A stretch of DNA of 64,000 nt from Bacteroidota bacterium (GCA_016715505.1 JADJZY010000035.1:124001-188000), one strand, 5' to 3'. Shown: positions 33,149 to 42,741, numbered from the stretch's first letter. The notes: generated by a model from the sequence alone, not told the origin. Made by a program: numbers and translations.

Positions 33149-34090
33149 ATGGAAAATCTTCAGGAAAACCGAAAAGGCATCAGTCCACATTGGATTTATG
33201 GTCCCATCATTGCCGTACTCCTGGCTGCAGGAATTTATTTATTCGTCACCAAGAATAAGAGCGAAACAAAATTGGAAGAGACTACCATGGAGAATCGCGA
33301 ACTAAGTGATGATAAATCCCTGATAGAAAGTGAATACAATGCGGCCCTCGCCCGTTTGGATGAAATGAAGAATCAGAGTGTTCAGATGGATAGTTTGCTG
33401 AATACCAAAAATGAAGAAGTAGAAGAATTAAAGGCCAAAATTCAAAAAGTATTGAACGACAAAAATGCCACTTCTTCGCAATTGAAAGAGGCCAATGCCA
33501 TGATTCGTGAATTAAATGCCAAAATGAGTTCTTATGAAAAACAAATCATTGCACTCAAGCAGGAAAATGTACAACTCACTGAAGAGAAAAGAGCTTTAAC
33601 CGAAGAGAATGCCCAAAAAACGGAAGAGAATACGGCCTTGCAAACAGATAATCAGGAATTGGTCAAAAAGGTGGAAAAAGGTTCTGTACTGCATGCTTCT
33701 TCCATTCGAATGGAAGCCATAGATCGTAAAAAGAATTTATTGGGAAAAGAAAAGGAGAAGGAAACAGAAAAGGCACGCAAGGTAGATATGATTAGAATTT
33801 CATTTAATGTGGATGATAACCGAATCAGCGAAAGTGGCGAAAAGATTTTGTACATCTGCGTATATGAACCTTCAGGTGCAGTGGCCAGCGCCGGCGGTAA
33901 ATTTAAATTGGAAAACGGCAATGAGAAGCCTTATTCAACAGCAAAAACCATCACTTACAAACAAGGTGAAAAAGTACAAGGTATTTCTACGGAATGGTTG
34001 CCTTCCGGTGCAATGAGCAAAGGCGAATACAAAGTGGAAATTTATCATATGGGATATCTCATTGGCTCAGAAAAAGTGACCCTGAAATAA
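33149..34090 (+). CDS. Membrane-anchored coiled-coil protein with C-terminal beta domain, function unknown
   Basis: 313 aa from ATG 33149, which follows a consensus promoter and precedes the membrane segment at the usual distance. Residues about 14-33 (WIYGPIIAVLLAAGIYLFV) form one transmembrane helix. Residues about 45-195 are a long coiled coil rich in Glu, Lys and Asn, with several TEENxxLxxEN-like heptads. The last about 100 residues (MIRISFNVDDNRISESGEKI, ICVYEPSG, EVYHMGYLIGSEKV-like strands) look like a compact beta domain. The topology is probably N-in, with coil and beta domain in the periplasm. It may be a spacer or scaffold; I do not recognise a family. rpiB follows after 11 bases. 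Confidence 0.75.
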   Translation: MENLQENRKGISPHWIYGPIIAVLLAAGIYLFVTKNKSETKLEETTMENRELSDDKSLIESEYNAALARLDEMKNQSVQMDSLLNTKNEEVEELKAKIQKVLNDKNATSSQLKEANAMIRELNAKMSSYEKQIIALKQENVQLTEEKRALTEENAQKTEENTALQTDNQELVKKVEKGSVLHASSIRMEAIDRKKNLLGKEKEKETEKARKVDMIRISFNVDDNRISESGEKILYICVYEPSGAVASAGGKFKLENGNEKPYSTAKTITYKQGEKVQGISTEWLPSGAMSKGEYKVEIYHMGYLIGSEKVTLK

Positions 34091-34101
34091 TTAAAAATAA
34101 A

Positions 34102-34545
34102 ATGGCGGAAAAAATCATTTCGATCGGCTGTGATCATGCCGGCGTTGAACATAAAGCGCAAATTACAGCGCATTTGATTGAACAAGGTTGGACAGTGATT
34201 AATCATGGTACTGATAAAACAGACAGTGTGGATTATCCCGATTATGCCCATCCCGTAGCGCAAGATGTGGAAGAACAAAAAGCAACTTTTGGTGTACTCA
34301 TATGCGGAAGTGCCAATGGGGTTTGTATGACAGCCAACAAACATCAGGGCATTCGTGCTGCTTTGTGCTGGCAAACTGAAATCGCTACTTTGGCCCGTCA
34401 ACACAATGATGCCAATGTGATTTGTTTACCTGCCCGCTTTGCAGATATTCCACTGTGTATTGATATGGTTAATGCCTTTGTTCAAACTGAATTCGAAGGC
34501 GGACGGCATGCGAATCGGGTTGGTAAAATTGCTTGTCAGGCGTAA
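34102..34545 (+). CDS. rpiB: Ribose 5-phosphate isomerase B
   Basis: Interconverts ribose 5-phosphate and ribulose 5-phosphate in the pentose phosphate pathway. RpiB/LacA motifs: ISIGCDHAGVEHK (residues 6-18), DYPDYAHPVAQ, VLICGSANGVCMTANKHQGIRAALC (active-site loop with the Cys and anion-binding residues, in two segments) and HNDANVICLPARF. 147 aa is normal. ATG 34102 is chosen as the first Met before the first strand. Probably cotranscribed with the coiled-coil gene 11 bases upstream. Confidence 0.94.
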   Translation: MAEKIISIGCDHAGVEHKAQITAHLIEQGWTVINHGTDKTDSVDYPDYAHPVAQDVEEQKATFGVLICGSANGVCMTANKHQGIRAALCWQTEIATLARQHNDANVICLPARFADIPLCIDMVNAFVQTEFEGGRHANRVGKIACQA

Positions 34546-34590
34546 TCTATATCAGCGGGAAGAACAGTGTAAAAACCTTTAAGATTCCAG

Positions 34591-37391
34591 CTAATCCTGC
34601 GCGCCATCAAAAAATTGATGGAGTAGTTTTCTGAATGCATTTTCGCCTTCATGGGTATTATAGGCATGGGTGCGGGTCTTAAGCAAGAGGGGAAAATGAT
34701 GCTGTATCATAGCATGTTGATGAATGATGAGCGTGGGTTTTCCAAGTGCTTGAGCTATAGCTAATTCAAGTACTGCATTCGGATTCAGCAAGGTGATATC
34801 GGCAATGATCCACGAAGCCGAACAAATATCTTTCCAAACAGATGCCATGATATTCGGTTCCAATTTTTCGTATCCTATCATGTATTCCAGGTTTTTCTCC
34901 TTGCAAACAGACTCTATAACCCTGCGTGTATCTTCGCTCCAATTTCGGAAGGCGCTGACATGAAATACTTTTTGTGTTTCTAAACCGGGATAAGTACCCG
35001 CATAAGCTGGTGTAAGAATCAGATGGCGCTTGTCAGGAAATAAATCAAATAATCGGGTCGCACTGAATTTTAATAATGTGGCATCCGTAGGTTCCGACTC
35101 CAGCGCACTCAAAATTTGATTTACTTCTTCAACTGTGGTTTGATGAAAACTATTTTTCAGGTATTCAATATTTTCCGGTAAAAGATTTTCGTTCGATGGG
35201 CGATGTGCCCCATAAAAAGCCCTTTGAATAGCTTGAGTAATTTGAAGGATATCTTCATCGCGATCGTTGCCTAAATAGACTGCCGACAAATCAATATCGA
35301 AGGGCAGGACCTTCCCTGTTTCTCCAATAATGACCATGGGTTTCCCAAGGCCAGTGCCCATCCACATTCAAAGGCGACCAGGGCGGTTGCTGCTGCGGCT
35401 TTAAGTGCTTCTTCGCCCCGATTGGTCTCCTCATCGGCCCAGGGTTTTGGATCAGCCTTATCGGGATTGAAACATGTGAAATCGAACACAGCAATCGCTG
35501 AAGTTCGGAGTTCCTGCCATCGGGCATGGAGTGTGGTATCGGTTAAAATATTTTCCGGTAATCGCAGTTCCAGGGTCTGACAACTTTTTAGCACCAAATC
35601 GCATACTTGTGCGCTACCGCTATAAAAGAGCTGATTGGCATCCAGAACGATGTCATTGGAAGGCAAGGAACTTGATGAAAAATATAGAAGCTTTCTTTTT
35701 TCAAAGGCTGCAGTTTCTAGGGCAATACGTCTCAGACCTAAGCGCTGGTGTTTCATTAATTGATCAGGATTGAAAGCGGACTTCAACAGATTCATGGTAT
35801 CATCGAGGTTTTGACTCAATCGATCGTATTCCTGTTCGTCCATTCCGCTACATTCCATTTTTAGCTCAGTAAAACGCATGGCTAATTGGGGAAACAATCG
35901 CACAAAATGTTCAATGTGCGGGTATTGTTCGGCCCAGGGTGTGAGTGGAATACCTGAAGCCATGGATGCAATACGATGGATGCTTTCTTCGCTTTGTTTG
36001 AGATGGATGGATTGTTTCCATTCAGGTTCATGCAAATGATCGAGAATCCCCATACTTTCTTTCAGATTTTTATGAGCCGCATTGAAGAGCTCTTTTTTAT
36101 CTTCCGATACATAAGGTTTCAGCGATTCGTTCATGCCCAGTAATAATTGTTTAATCAGGATTTGAAGTACTCCATTGCCTTCTGATTCAATTTCGGGTAA
36201 ACGAAATGCCAGATATTGATAGGCATTCATGGCCCTTTGATAAGCTATTTCAACAGCACCTCCTGCGGCTAGTTCTTGCTGCATCCGCGCAAGAACATCC
36301 TTGGCCATTTGACGAATTTCGTCGACGCTAAGTGGCGGGAGGTCCTGATGAATGGCATCATACGTTTGTTGTATTCCTTCTTTGGTCAATTGCAACATGC
36401 CGGAAATATTGGGCGTGGCAAATGGTTTACTGGTATCGATGATCTGATCCAGGGTTTGAAAAATCCACTGAATATCTGTTTCTGAGTTGTTAGGAAGTTT
36501 GTTTATTGAAGCAATTGCTTCATAAATAGCATGTTCCGTGAATCCTTCGGTTTGCAAACGGTGTTGAAGGCGTTGGATGATACCGGAAGGACTCAGCATT
36601 TCATCAATTTGCTCTTCTTTGTTTTGTTGTATGGATTGAATATAAGGTTGATAGCTGGCAAAAATTTTTTCTTCGCGGGTCTCTAAAAAGGGGAGATGTT
36701 CGGGTGATAAATACAGCGCCATACCATAAGTAGCAATGATCAATTGATGAATCGGTAAAACATCTTTTTCCGGATGATTTAAAAATTCCAGACAAGCATC
36801 GATGACCTCAATCCAGGTAGAGGGATTGAAGCCATTTTCCTGCATTTCTATAAAGCCTTCTACCATGCGTTGTTCAATAGAATGCTCTACCCGACCATCG
36901 TCCGGTAAGGCATCCACCCATTGAATAAATACCTGCATGGCCTGAACTTGCAACATGCAGCGTTGGAAAATATCATTGTTGATTTCGTCCTCAACATAAG
37001 TATGCTCACTCAATTGTTGAAAAGCCGGAGGGAAGTAAGTCAGTGCCGTTCCTGCTTCTGCTGTTTTTAGTGATTCACTCAAATCAGCAATGATTTGTTG
37101 ACAATGTTCACCCAGAGAACCTTCTTTGAAATGATGGGCAAAGGCTTGTTGAATTTGTTGACGAATTTGAATGACATGTGCTTCGTTGGCTTCACCTAAA
37201 CAATGCTGCAAGTACAAGCCGGTTACTTCAAGATATGCGAGCTGCACACTTTTTCGTTCCTGCAAAGTATAAATGCCAACGGATTCCAGTTGTTGAAGTG
37301 TTTGCATCAACAAAGCCTCCTTCTGTTCGGTTTGTAAAAGAGACTCTTTAACCTGTTGTAAAAAGGTATTTAATTCTTCCGTGAATGACAT
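34591..37391 (-). CDS. 933-aa helical protein with two tandem nucleotide-hydrolase/deoxyribosyltransferase-like domains (one frameshift)
   Basis: No named family recognised. Residues about 1-590 are almost wholly helical, with no signal peptide or membrane segment. A first alpha/beta domain follows (about 595-720), with SAIAVFDFTCFN, a TALVAFECGWALALGKPMVI strand-helix-strand unit and LPFDIDLSAVYL. A second (about 800-925) has FHVSAFRNWSEDTRRVI, SASWIIADITLLNPNAVLEL and AIAQALGKPTLIIHQ. The pattern 'aDiT..NPNa..ELaiA.aLgKp..li' is typical of nucleoside 2-deoxyribosyltransferase-like and TIR-like nucleotide-processing folds; the first domain matches it loosely. One A is missing at plus-strand 35341-35343; without it the protein falsely splits into two overlapping readings. 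A sensor or effector role is inference. Transcribed opposite to rpiB. Confidence 0.75.
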
Positions 37392-37562
37392 TGGTTTTCC
37401 TGCAAGCTTTTGTCTAAGATATGCTATTTAGGGTCTGCTGGTTAAGGAGGTTGTTCTAGGAGAACAAATTATACTCTTTAAATGCCGCTTTGCGCCTGAG
37501 ATAACGGACCCTATTTAGACTGTTGCTTCAAAAGAATATTGACCTTAATTCAGATGTCCACC

Positions 37563-40406
37563 CTATTTACTTAAGTACATGCTTCTATCCTTGTACAATT
37601 GTCGGAAGTAGGGATCGCGTAAATCTTTGATAAAACGAATAGCTTCACCGGTGCTTTTCATTTCAGGTCCCAATTCTTTGTTTACTCCAGGAAATTTTTC
37701 AAATGAAAATACAGGTTCTTTGATTGCAAATCCTTCCAGCTTTTTTTCAAAGGTGAAATCGGCGAGTTTATTGACGCCCATCATCACGCGGGTAGCAATA
37801 TTCAAATAAGGAATTTGATAGGCCTTGGCAATAAACGGCGTCGTGCGAGAAGCACGTGGGTTGGCTTCGATCACATACACCTTGCCGTCTTTAATCGCAA
37901 ACTGAATATTAATCAGTCCTTTGATATTTAATGCTTTTGCAATTTTTAAGGCATAGTGTTCCATGGTGGTTACAACCAGAGGCGTCAGGTTGAAGGCAGG
38001 CAACATGGCATGCGAATCGCCACTGTGAATACCTGCAGGTTCAATGTGTTCCATCACGCCCATTACATGAAGTTCCTCTCCATCATAAATGGCATCTACT
38101 TCGGCTTCCTGACAGCGATCCAGGAAATGATCAATGAGGATTTTATTACCCGGAATATGTTTGAGTAAACTCACCACTGCTTTTTCAACTTCTTCATCAT
38201 TGATAACAATACGCATACGCTGCCCACCAATCACATAACTCGGGCGTACCAAAACCGGATAGCCCACTTTGTTGGCTACTTCAATGGCTTCGTCAACGGT
38301 ATATGCAGTGCCATATTCAGGATAAGGAATTTCCAGCTCTTTCAGCAAATCACTAAATCGACCACGATCTTCGGCAATATCCATATTATCGAAACTTGTA
38401 CCAATGATAGGGATTCCTTTTTGATGGAGGTATTGAGAAATTTTTAAAGCGGTTTGTCCACCCAACTGTACAATCACACCATATGGTTTTTCATGTTCAA
38501 TGATTTCATAAATATGTTCCCAATTCACCGGTTCGAAATAGAGTTTATCGGCCATGTCGAAGTCGGTACTCACCGTTTCGGGATTACAATTAATCATGAT
38601 GGATTCAAACCCACATTCCTTGATGGCCAGTAAACCGTGTACACAACAATAATCGAATTCAATACCCTGACCGATACGATTTGGCCCACTACCCAGCACG
38701 ATGATCTTTTTCTTATCTGAAACAATGCTTTCATTGTGTATCAGTGCATTCCCTCCAGATGGTTTTTCGAAACTCGAATAGAAGTAAGGTGTTTGCGCTT
38801 CAAATTCCGCAGCACAGGTGTCTACCATTTTATAGACTCTGGTGATACCCAGTTCTTTTCTTTTTTGATACACCGCATCTTCGGTACCATCGTTCATAAT
38901 TCGGCATATCTGTTCATCGCCAAAACCATGGTGTTTCGCTTTGCGTAATAAATCTTCGGGTAAAGTATCCAGTTTGTATTTCGCAATTTCTTTTTCTATT
39001 TCACAAAGTCGTTGTATTTCGTATAAGAACCATTTATCAATTCCATGGCTGGCTTTCGAAATTGAATTAACGCTCAGTCCGGCCATGAGGGCATCTTTAA
39101 TGCGAAAAATCCGGTCCCATTTAGGGGTTTTGAGATAATCCAGAATCTCATCTGTTTTCATGAGGCTCTTGCCATAATAACCTAATCCGACGGCATTATT
39201 TTCCAGACTCTGACAAGCTTTTTGGATGGCTTCTGTAAAACTTCTTCCAATGGCCATGACTTCGCCCACACTTTTCATTTGCAAGCCCAGGGTATCTTTG
39301 GCGCCTTTAAATTTATCGAAATTCCAACGAGGAATTTTTACAATGACATAATCTAGGGTGGGTTCAAAAAAGGCTGAGGTATTCCCGGTGATTTGATTTT
39401 TGAGTTCATCGAGGCGATATCCAATAGCCAGTTTGGCGGCAATTTTAGCAATCGGATATCCGGTTGCTTTACTGGCTAGTGCGGATGAGCGCGAAACGCG
39501 GGGGTTGATTTCAATAGCGATGATTTCCTCTGTATCAGGGTTCATGGCAAATTGAACATTACACCCACCGGCAAAATTTCCCAAATCACGCATCATGGTG
39601 ATTGCAGTATTTCGCATGAGTTGAAAAGCCGTGTCGCTCAGAGTCATGGCCGGTGCTACTGTAATGGAGTCACCGGTATGAACGCCCATCGGATCGAAGT
39701 TTTCGACGGTACAAATAATACAAACATTGTTGGCGCTGTCTCGCAATAATTCAAGTTCAAATTCTTTCCATCCCAGGACGGCTTGCTCCACCAATACTTC
39801 ATGAATGGGAGAAGCTTGTAAACCACGGTTCAGGGCTTCATCGAGATCATCTTTATCGTGTACAAATCCCCCGCCGGTGCCACCTAATGTAAAGGAAGGC
39901 CGTATCACGAGGGGGAAGCCGATTTCCTGTGCAAATTCCTTGCCTTCTAAAAATGAGTTGGCTGTTTTAGCACGGGCCACATTCACGCCAAGCGCTATCA
40001 TCCACTGCCTAAATTGTTCACGGTCTTCAGCTTTGTCGATGGCTTTGATATCAACGCCAATAAGCCGAACATGATATTGTGCCCAAATACCCAATTCTTC
40101 AGCCTCTTTGGCTAAGTTGAGTGCTGTTTGTCCGCCCATAGTTGGTAACACCGCATCAATCTCATTTTCCTGTAAAATCTGTTCAATGCTTTCAACAGTC
40201 AGGGGTAACAGATACACCCGGTCGGCCATCATAGGGTCTGTCATGATGGTTGCCGGATTGCTGTTAATCAGAATCACCTGAATTCCTTCTTCACGCAATG
40301 ATCTGGCAGCTTGGGTTCCGCTATAATCAAATTCACAGGCTTGTCCGATGATGATGGGTCCTGAACCGATAATGAGGACCGACTTGATTGAATTGTCTTT
40401 GGGCAT
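37563..40406 (-). CDS. carB: Carbamoyl-phosphate synthase large subunit, short form
   Basis: Makes carbamoyl phosphate from bicarbonate, ammonia and two ATP for arginine and pyrimidine synthesis. Two homologous ATP-grasp halves are visible, each with its own pre-ATP-grasp start: IGSGPIIIGQACEFDYSGTQ (about 12) and VLGSGPNRIGQGIEFDYCCV (about 575). Typical segments are GGTGGGFV and INPRVSRSSALASKATGYP in the first half and EANPRASRTTPFIAKA in the second. At about 947 aa it ends soon after GPEMKSTGEA and lacks most of the C-terminal methylglyoxal-synthase-like allosteric domain of the 1,073-aa E. coli enzyme; shortened CarB is usual in Bacteroidota. ATG 40406 is preferred to the upstream start because MPKDNSIKSVLIIGSGP matches the family start. 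No carA is in the window. Confidence 0.95.
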   Translation of the reverse strand: MPKDNSIKSVLIIGSGPIIIGQACEFDYSGTQAARSLREEGIQVILINSNPATIMTDPMMADRVYLLPLTVESIEQILQENEIDAVLPTMGGQTALNLAKEAEELGIWAQYHVRLIGVDIKAIDKAEDREQFRQWMIALGVNVARAKTANSFLEGKEFAQEIGFPLVIRPSFTLGGTGGGFVHDKDDLDEALNRGLQASPIHEVLVEQAVLGWKEFELELLRDSANNVCIICTVENFDPMGVHTGDSITVAPAMTLSDTAFQLMRNTAITMMRDLGNFAGGCNVQFAMNPDTEEIIAIEINPRVSRSSALASKATGYPIAKIAAKLAIGYRLDELKNQITGNTSAFFEPTLDYVIVKIPRWNFDKFKGAKDTLGLQMKSVGEVMAIGRSFTEAIQKACQSLENNAVGLGYYGKSLMKTDEILDYLKTPKWDRIFRIKDALMAGLSVNSISKASHGIDKWFLYEIQRLCEIEKEIAKYKLDTLPEDLLRKAKHHGFGDEQICRIMNDGTEDAVYQKRKELGITRVYKMVDTCAAEFEAQTPYFYSSFEKPSGGNALIHNESIVSDKKKIIVLGSGPNRIGQGIEFDYCCVHGLLAIKECGFESIMINCNPETVSTDFDMADKLYFEPVNWEHIYEIIEHEKPYGVIVQLGGQTALKISQYLHQKGIPIIGTSFDNMDIAEDRGRFSDLLKELEIPYPEYGTAYTVDEAIEVANKVGYPVLVRPSYVIGGQRMRIVINDEEVEKAVVSLLKHIPGNKILIDHFLDRCQEAEVDAIYDGEELHVMGVMEHIEPAGIHSGDSHAMLPAFNLTPLVVTTMEHYALKIAKALNIKGLINIQFAIKDGKVYVIEANPRASRTTPFIAKAYQIPYLNIATRVMMGVNKLADFTFEKKLEGFAIKEPVFSFEKFPGVNKELGPEMKSTGEAIRFIKDLRDPYFRQLYKDRSMYLSK

Positions 40407-40417
40407 TTTTTTTTTAT

Positions 40418-40432
40418 CCCGATGCTTTCGGG
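40418..40432 (-). promoter_or_regulatory. Leader hairpin before carB
   Basis: On the transcribed strand CCCGA-AAGCA-TCGGG forms a 5-bp hairpin, followed by an A-rich run that leads straight into the ATG. It could be a transcription or translation control element, or a chance dyad. Confidence 0.3.
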
Positions 40433-40466
40433 AGGTGAAAAAACACAGACTTGTTTTGCTAAGGCG

Positions 40467-40474
40467 CAAAGGTA
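40467..40474 (-). promoter_or_regulatory. Candidate -7 box of carB
   Basis: The minus strand reads TACCTTTG followed by CGCC, a full match to TAnnTTTG. The start codon is 60 bases downstream, leaving room for the leader hairpin. No clear -33 element was seen. Confidence 0.4.
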
Positions 40475-40544
40475 ATATACGGCCTATGTAATTGGTAGTA
40501 TTGGGGAAAACATTTTATTGGTGAGGAATTTGGGGTAGCTTTTG

Positions 40545-40552
40545 TAATTTTG
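40545..40552 (+). promoter_or_regulatory. Candidate -7 box of sixA
   Basis: TAATTTTG followed by GGGCC, 8 bases before ATG 40561. No -33 TTG at normal spacing. Confidence 0.35.
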
Positions 40553-40560
40553 GGGCCGAT

Positions 40561-41055
40561 ATGAAAAAGCTGATTGCTGTTCGCCATGCAAAATCAGATT
40601 GGGTTGATTTGTCGTTGAAAGATTATGACAGACCCTTGAATGATCGTGGGTTTCGGGATGCTCCCATGATGGGAAGTCGGATTTTGGCACAATATGGTTT
40701 GCCCGATTTAATCATGAGCAGCACGGCTTTGAGGGCCAAACAAACCGCTGAAGCTATTGCCGAAGCTTGTGCATACGGAACTGAGAAAATATTATGGCAC
40801 GACAATTTGTATCATGCAGGACCGAAAGTGATTGGAGATCGGATTTTAGAAACGGAGGATGCTGTTCAAACTTTATTATTTGTATGTCATAATCCGGGGA
40901 TTACTTTTTTTGTCAATTCCTTGTGTGGCCCGGTTACCAATGATTTACCCACTTGCGGGGTTGTTGTTTTTGAAATTGAAGCCGAACATTGGTCGGATTT
41001 TGCCACGGCACCCAAACGATTTGTTGATTTTGATTTTCCGAAGAGGAAGATTTAA
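40561..41055 (+). CDS. sixA: SixA-type histidine phosphatase
   Basis: Phosphohistidine phosphatase of the histidine phosphatase superfamily (phosphoglycerate-mutase fold). The 164-aa product has the phospho-accepting LIAVRHAKSDW at residues 4-14 (RHAKS), DYDRPLNDRGFRDA, SSTALRAKQTAEAI (catalytic Arg region) and VCHNPGITFFVN (second catalytic His). Small size and the RHAKS motif fit SixA rather than glycolytic mutases. Targets cannot be read from sequence. Its stop overlaps the stop of the opposite gene by 4 bases. Confidence 0.88.
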   Translation: MKKLIAVRHAKSDWVDLSLKDYDRPLNDRGFRDAPMMGSRILAQYGLPDLIMSSTALRAKQTAEAIAEACAYGTEKILWHDNLYHAGPKVIGDRILETEDAVQTLLFVCHNPGITFFVNSLCGPVTNDLPTCGVVVFEIEAEHWSDFATAPKRFVDFDFPKRKI

Positions 41056-41702
41056 ATACCATTCAACCATCGTTTGACAAATTGAGGGTCTTGGGTGAGA
41101 TGCCCCACCACTTTGTATTTGGATTGTTTTAAGATGCTGCAATCTTCAGCAGCTTCGGCACAAACCCGGGCGGTTCCTACAAAAGAAGAATGAATAAACC
41201 AGAGTTGTTGCCCGTCGTGATAAATAAATCCGGTATGATTGTCCAATCCGATCACGGAAAGTCCTTTGCCGGCGTTTCGCATAAATTGTATAAACTGCCC
41301 GAAGCTTTTTGCTGAAAAATGCGAACGTTTCTCAGTGAGTGCTTGAATCATGGTTTCGGAGGCACATTGCGCTAGTTTAACCCGATTGAGGGGATAGCCG
41401 GCATGCCGCAGGACCGTGGTGACAAAATATCCGCAAGCGATATATCCTGTACCGGGTTCCTGGGTAGTGCCATTAAAATCCCAGGGGGTTCCATACCAGA
41501 AAGGGGCAATCACTTTGGCGATATAATCGGCTAAAAGTTCGGCTTGCTTTGGTGGGCTGAGTTTTTCGCATTTTTTGCGCAGCAGATGGCGCTGCGATAA
41601 AGTATTTTGGTAGCTCTGTTTTTTATCGCTTGCGGAGATTTGTACAATAAAGAGCAAAGCAAAAAACAAGGAGAAGCCGATGTGGCGCAAGAATTTTTTC
41701 AT
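41052..41702 (-). CDS. Secreted protein with NlpC/P60- or CHAP-like Cys-His arrangement
   Basis: 216 aa with a signal peptide (MKKFLRHIGFSLFFALLFIVQISA). The segments GYIACGYFVTTVLRHAGYPL (residues about 92-111, Cys at the start of a helix) and LDNHTGFIYHDG (about 152-163), then WFIHSSF, recall the Cys-His pattern of papain-like NlpC/P60 or CHAP amidases. Spacing is not a confident match. WYGTPWDFNGTT just before the Cys also fits such folds. It may cut peptidoglycan peptides in the periplasm; this is inference. No neighbour on the same strand is close. Confidence 0.7.
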   Translation of the reverse strand: MKKFLRHIGFSLFFALLFIVQISASDKKQSYQNTLSQRHLLRKKCEKLSPPKQAELLADYIAKVIAPFWYGTPWDFNGTTQEPGTGYIACGYFVTTVLRHAGYPLNRVKLAQCASETMIQALTEKRSHFSAKSFGQFIQFMRNAGKGLSVIGLDNHTGFIYHDGQQLWFIHSSFVGTARVCAEAAEDCSILKQSKYKVVGHLTQDPQFVKRWLNGI

Positions 41703-41769
41703 GGAAACGGAAATTTTTCTGCACGATGCAGATAAACAGCTGTTTGCATAAATGCAGCATATTAAATGG

Positions 41770-41862
41770 AGCAGGGGCTGCGTTAGGGATGCTGCGAAAA
41801 GCCCGCATCCGCTTTGGCGGAGCGTACTTGTAGCAAGCAGCCCGACCCGCAGGGGAACGCCC
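41770..41862. repeat. GC-rich extragenic element, copy 2
   Basis: It lies between the secreted-protein gene and tatC. Noncoding, GC-rich, with a CCGCTTTGGCGG dyad and AGCCCG (41839-41844), 9 bases, GGAACG (41854-41859). The same pair spaced by 8 bases occurs at 8034-8053. Confidence 0.45.
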
Positions 41863-41884
41863 TGAATATCAGTACCAATGTGTA

Positions 41885-42736
41885 CTAACTATTAAAAAAT
41901 TCCCGTTCTCTTTTCAGTCGGTCCTTCTCGACACGGGCACTGATAAAAATACTGATTTCGTATAAAATCCAGAGCGGTATAGTAACGATGATTTGGCTAA
42001 ATACGTCAGGAGGAGTAATAACAGCCGCTAAAATGAGAATGAAAACCACGGCATATTTGCGATAGGTATTCATGAATTTTGGGGTGAGGATACCGAGTTT
42101 CGACAGGAAATAGACCAGAACGGGGAGCTCAAAAACCAATCCGGTTCCTAGAACCAGGCCGATAAGGGTATCGAGGTAATCGTCGATTTTAATGATGTTT
42201 TGAAATTGTTCGCTCAGGGTATAACTGGCAAAAAAGTTGACGGTATAAGGTGTGATAATAAAGTAGCCAAATGATACGCCAAAAAAGAACAGGAGGGAAA
42301 CCCAGAAGATGAGTCCACGGGCATGTTTGAGTTCACGGATGCTTAAGGCGGGTTTAATAAATCGCCACAATTCCCAGATGATATAAGGAAAGGCGGCAAT
42401 GAAGCCGAATACAAATGCCGATGAAAAACTCATCATGAATTGTCCGGAGAGTTGGGTGTTTTGAAAACTGATTTGTACATCTCCCAGGCACAAACTATCG
42501 ATTTTGATTTGTTCGCCGAGCCAGCACAACCACTTATAACTGGGGAAACTACTTTTGGTAGGGGCCAGAATGATATTGTCGAAAATTTCACCAATGAACA
42601 CAAAAGCGATGATGGCACAGGCAAACATGACCGCAGCACTGCGCACGACATGCCAACGCAAAGCTTCGAGGTGATCTACAAAACCCATTTCTTCCTGGGT
42701 ATGTGCAGACTTCTTTTTAAATAGTTGTCGGGCCAA
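41885..42736 (-). CDS. tatC: Sec-independent protein translocase TatC
   Basis: Multispanning receptor for twin-arginine signal peptides in the inner membrane. 283 aa, six predicted helices. Family landmarks: MGFVDHLEALRWHVVRSA (the conserved 'HLxELR' start, here HLEALR), SFSSAFVFGFIAAFPYIIWELWRFI and PALSIRELKHAR, then the later FELPVLVYFLSKLGILTP. About 30 extra residues between the first two conserved blocks are usual in Bacteroidota. The DUF1573 gene ends 5 bases upstream, so the two are cotranscribed. tatA is not in the window. Confidence 0.95.
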   Translation of the reverse strand: MARQLFKKKSAHTQEEMGFVDHLEALRWHVVRSAAVMFACAIIAFVFIGEIFDNIILAPTKSSFPSYKWLCWLGEQIKIDSLCLGDVQISFQNTQLSGQFMMSFSSAFVFGFIAAFPYIIWELWRFIKPALSIRELKHARGLIFWVSLLFFFGVSFGYFIITPYTVNFFASYTLSEQFQNIIKIDDYLDTLIGLVLGTGLVFELPVLVYFLSKLGILTPKFMNTYRKYAVVFILILAAVITPPDVFSQIIVTIPLWILYEISIFISARVEKDRLKREREFFNS

Positions 42737-42741
42737 TGGGA

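Noticed and set aside
34591..37391. Two overlapping genes (about 258 and 706 aa) at this locus
   Set aside because: The overlap is due to one missing A at 35341-35343; the joined ALALGKPMVI segment is continuous and fold-like.
37392..37562. Possible coding sequence between carB and the 933-aa protein gene
   Set aside because: No start-to-stop frame with protein-like composition; treated as plain intergenic DNA.
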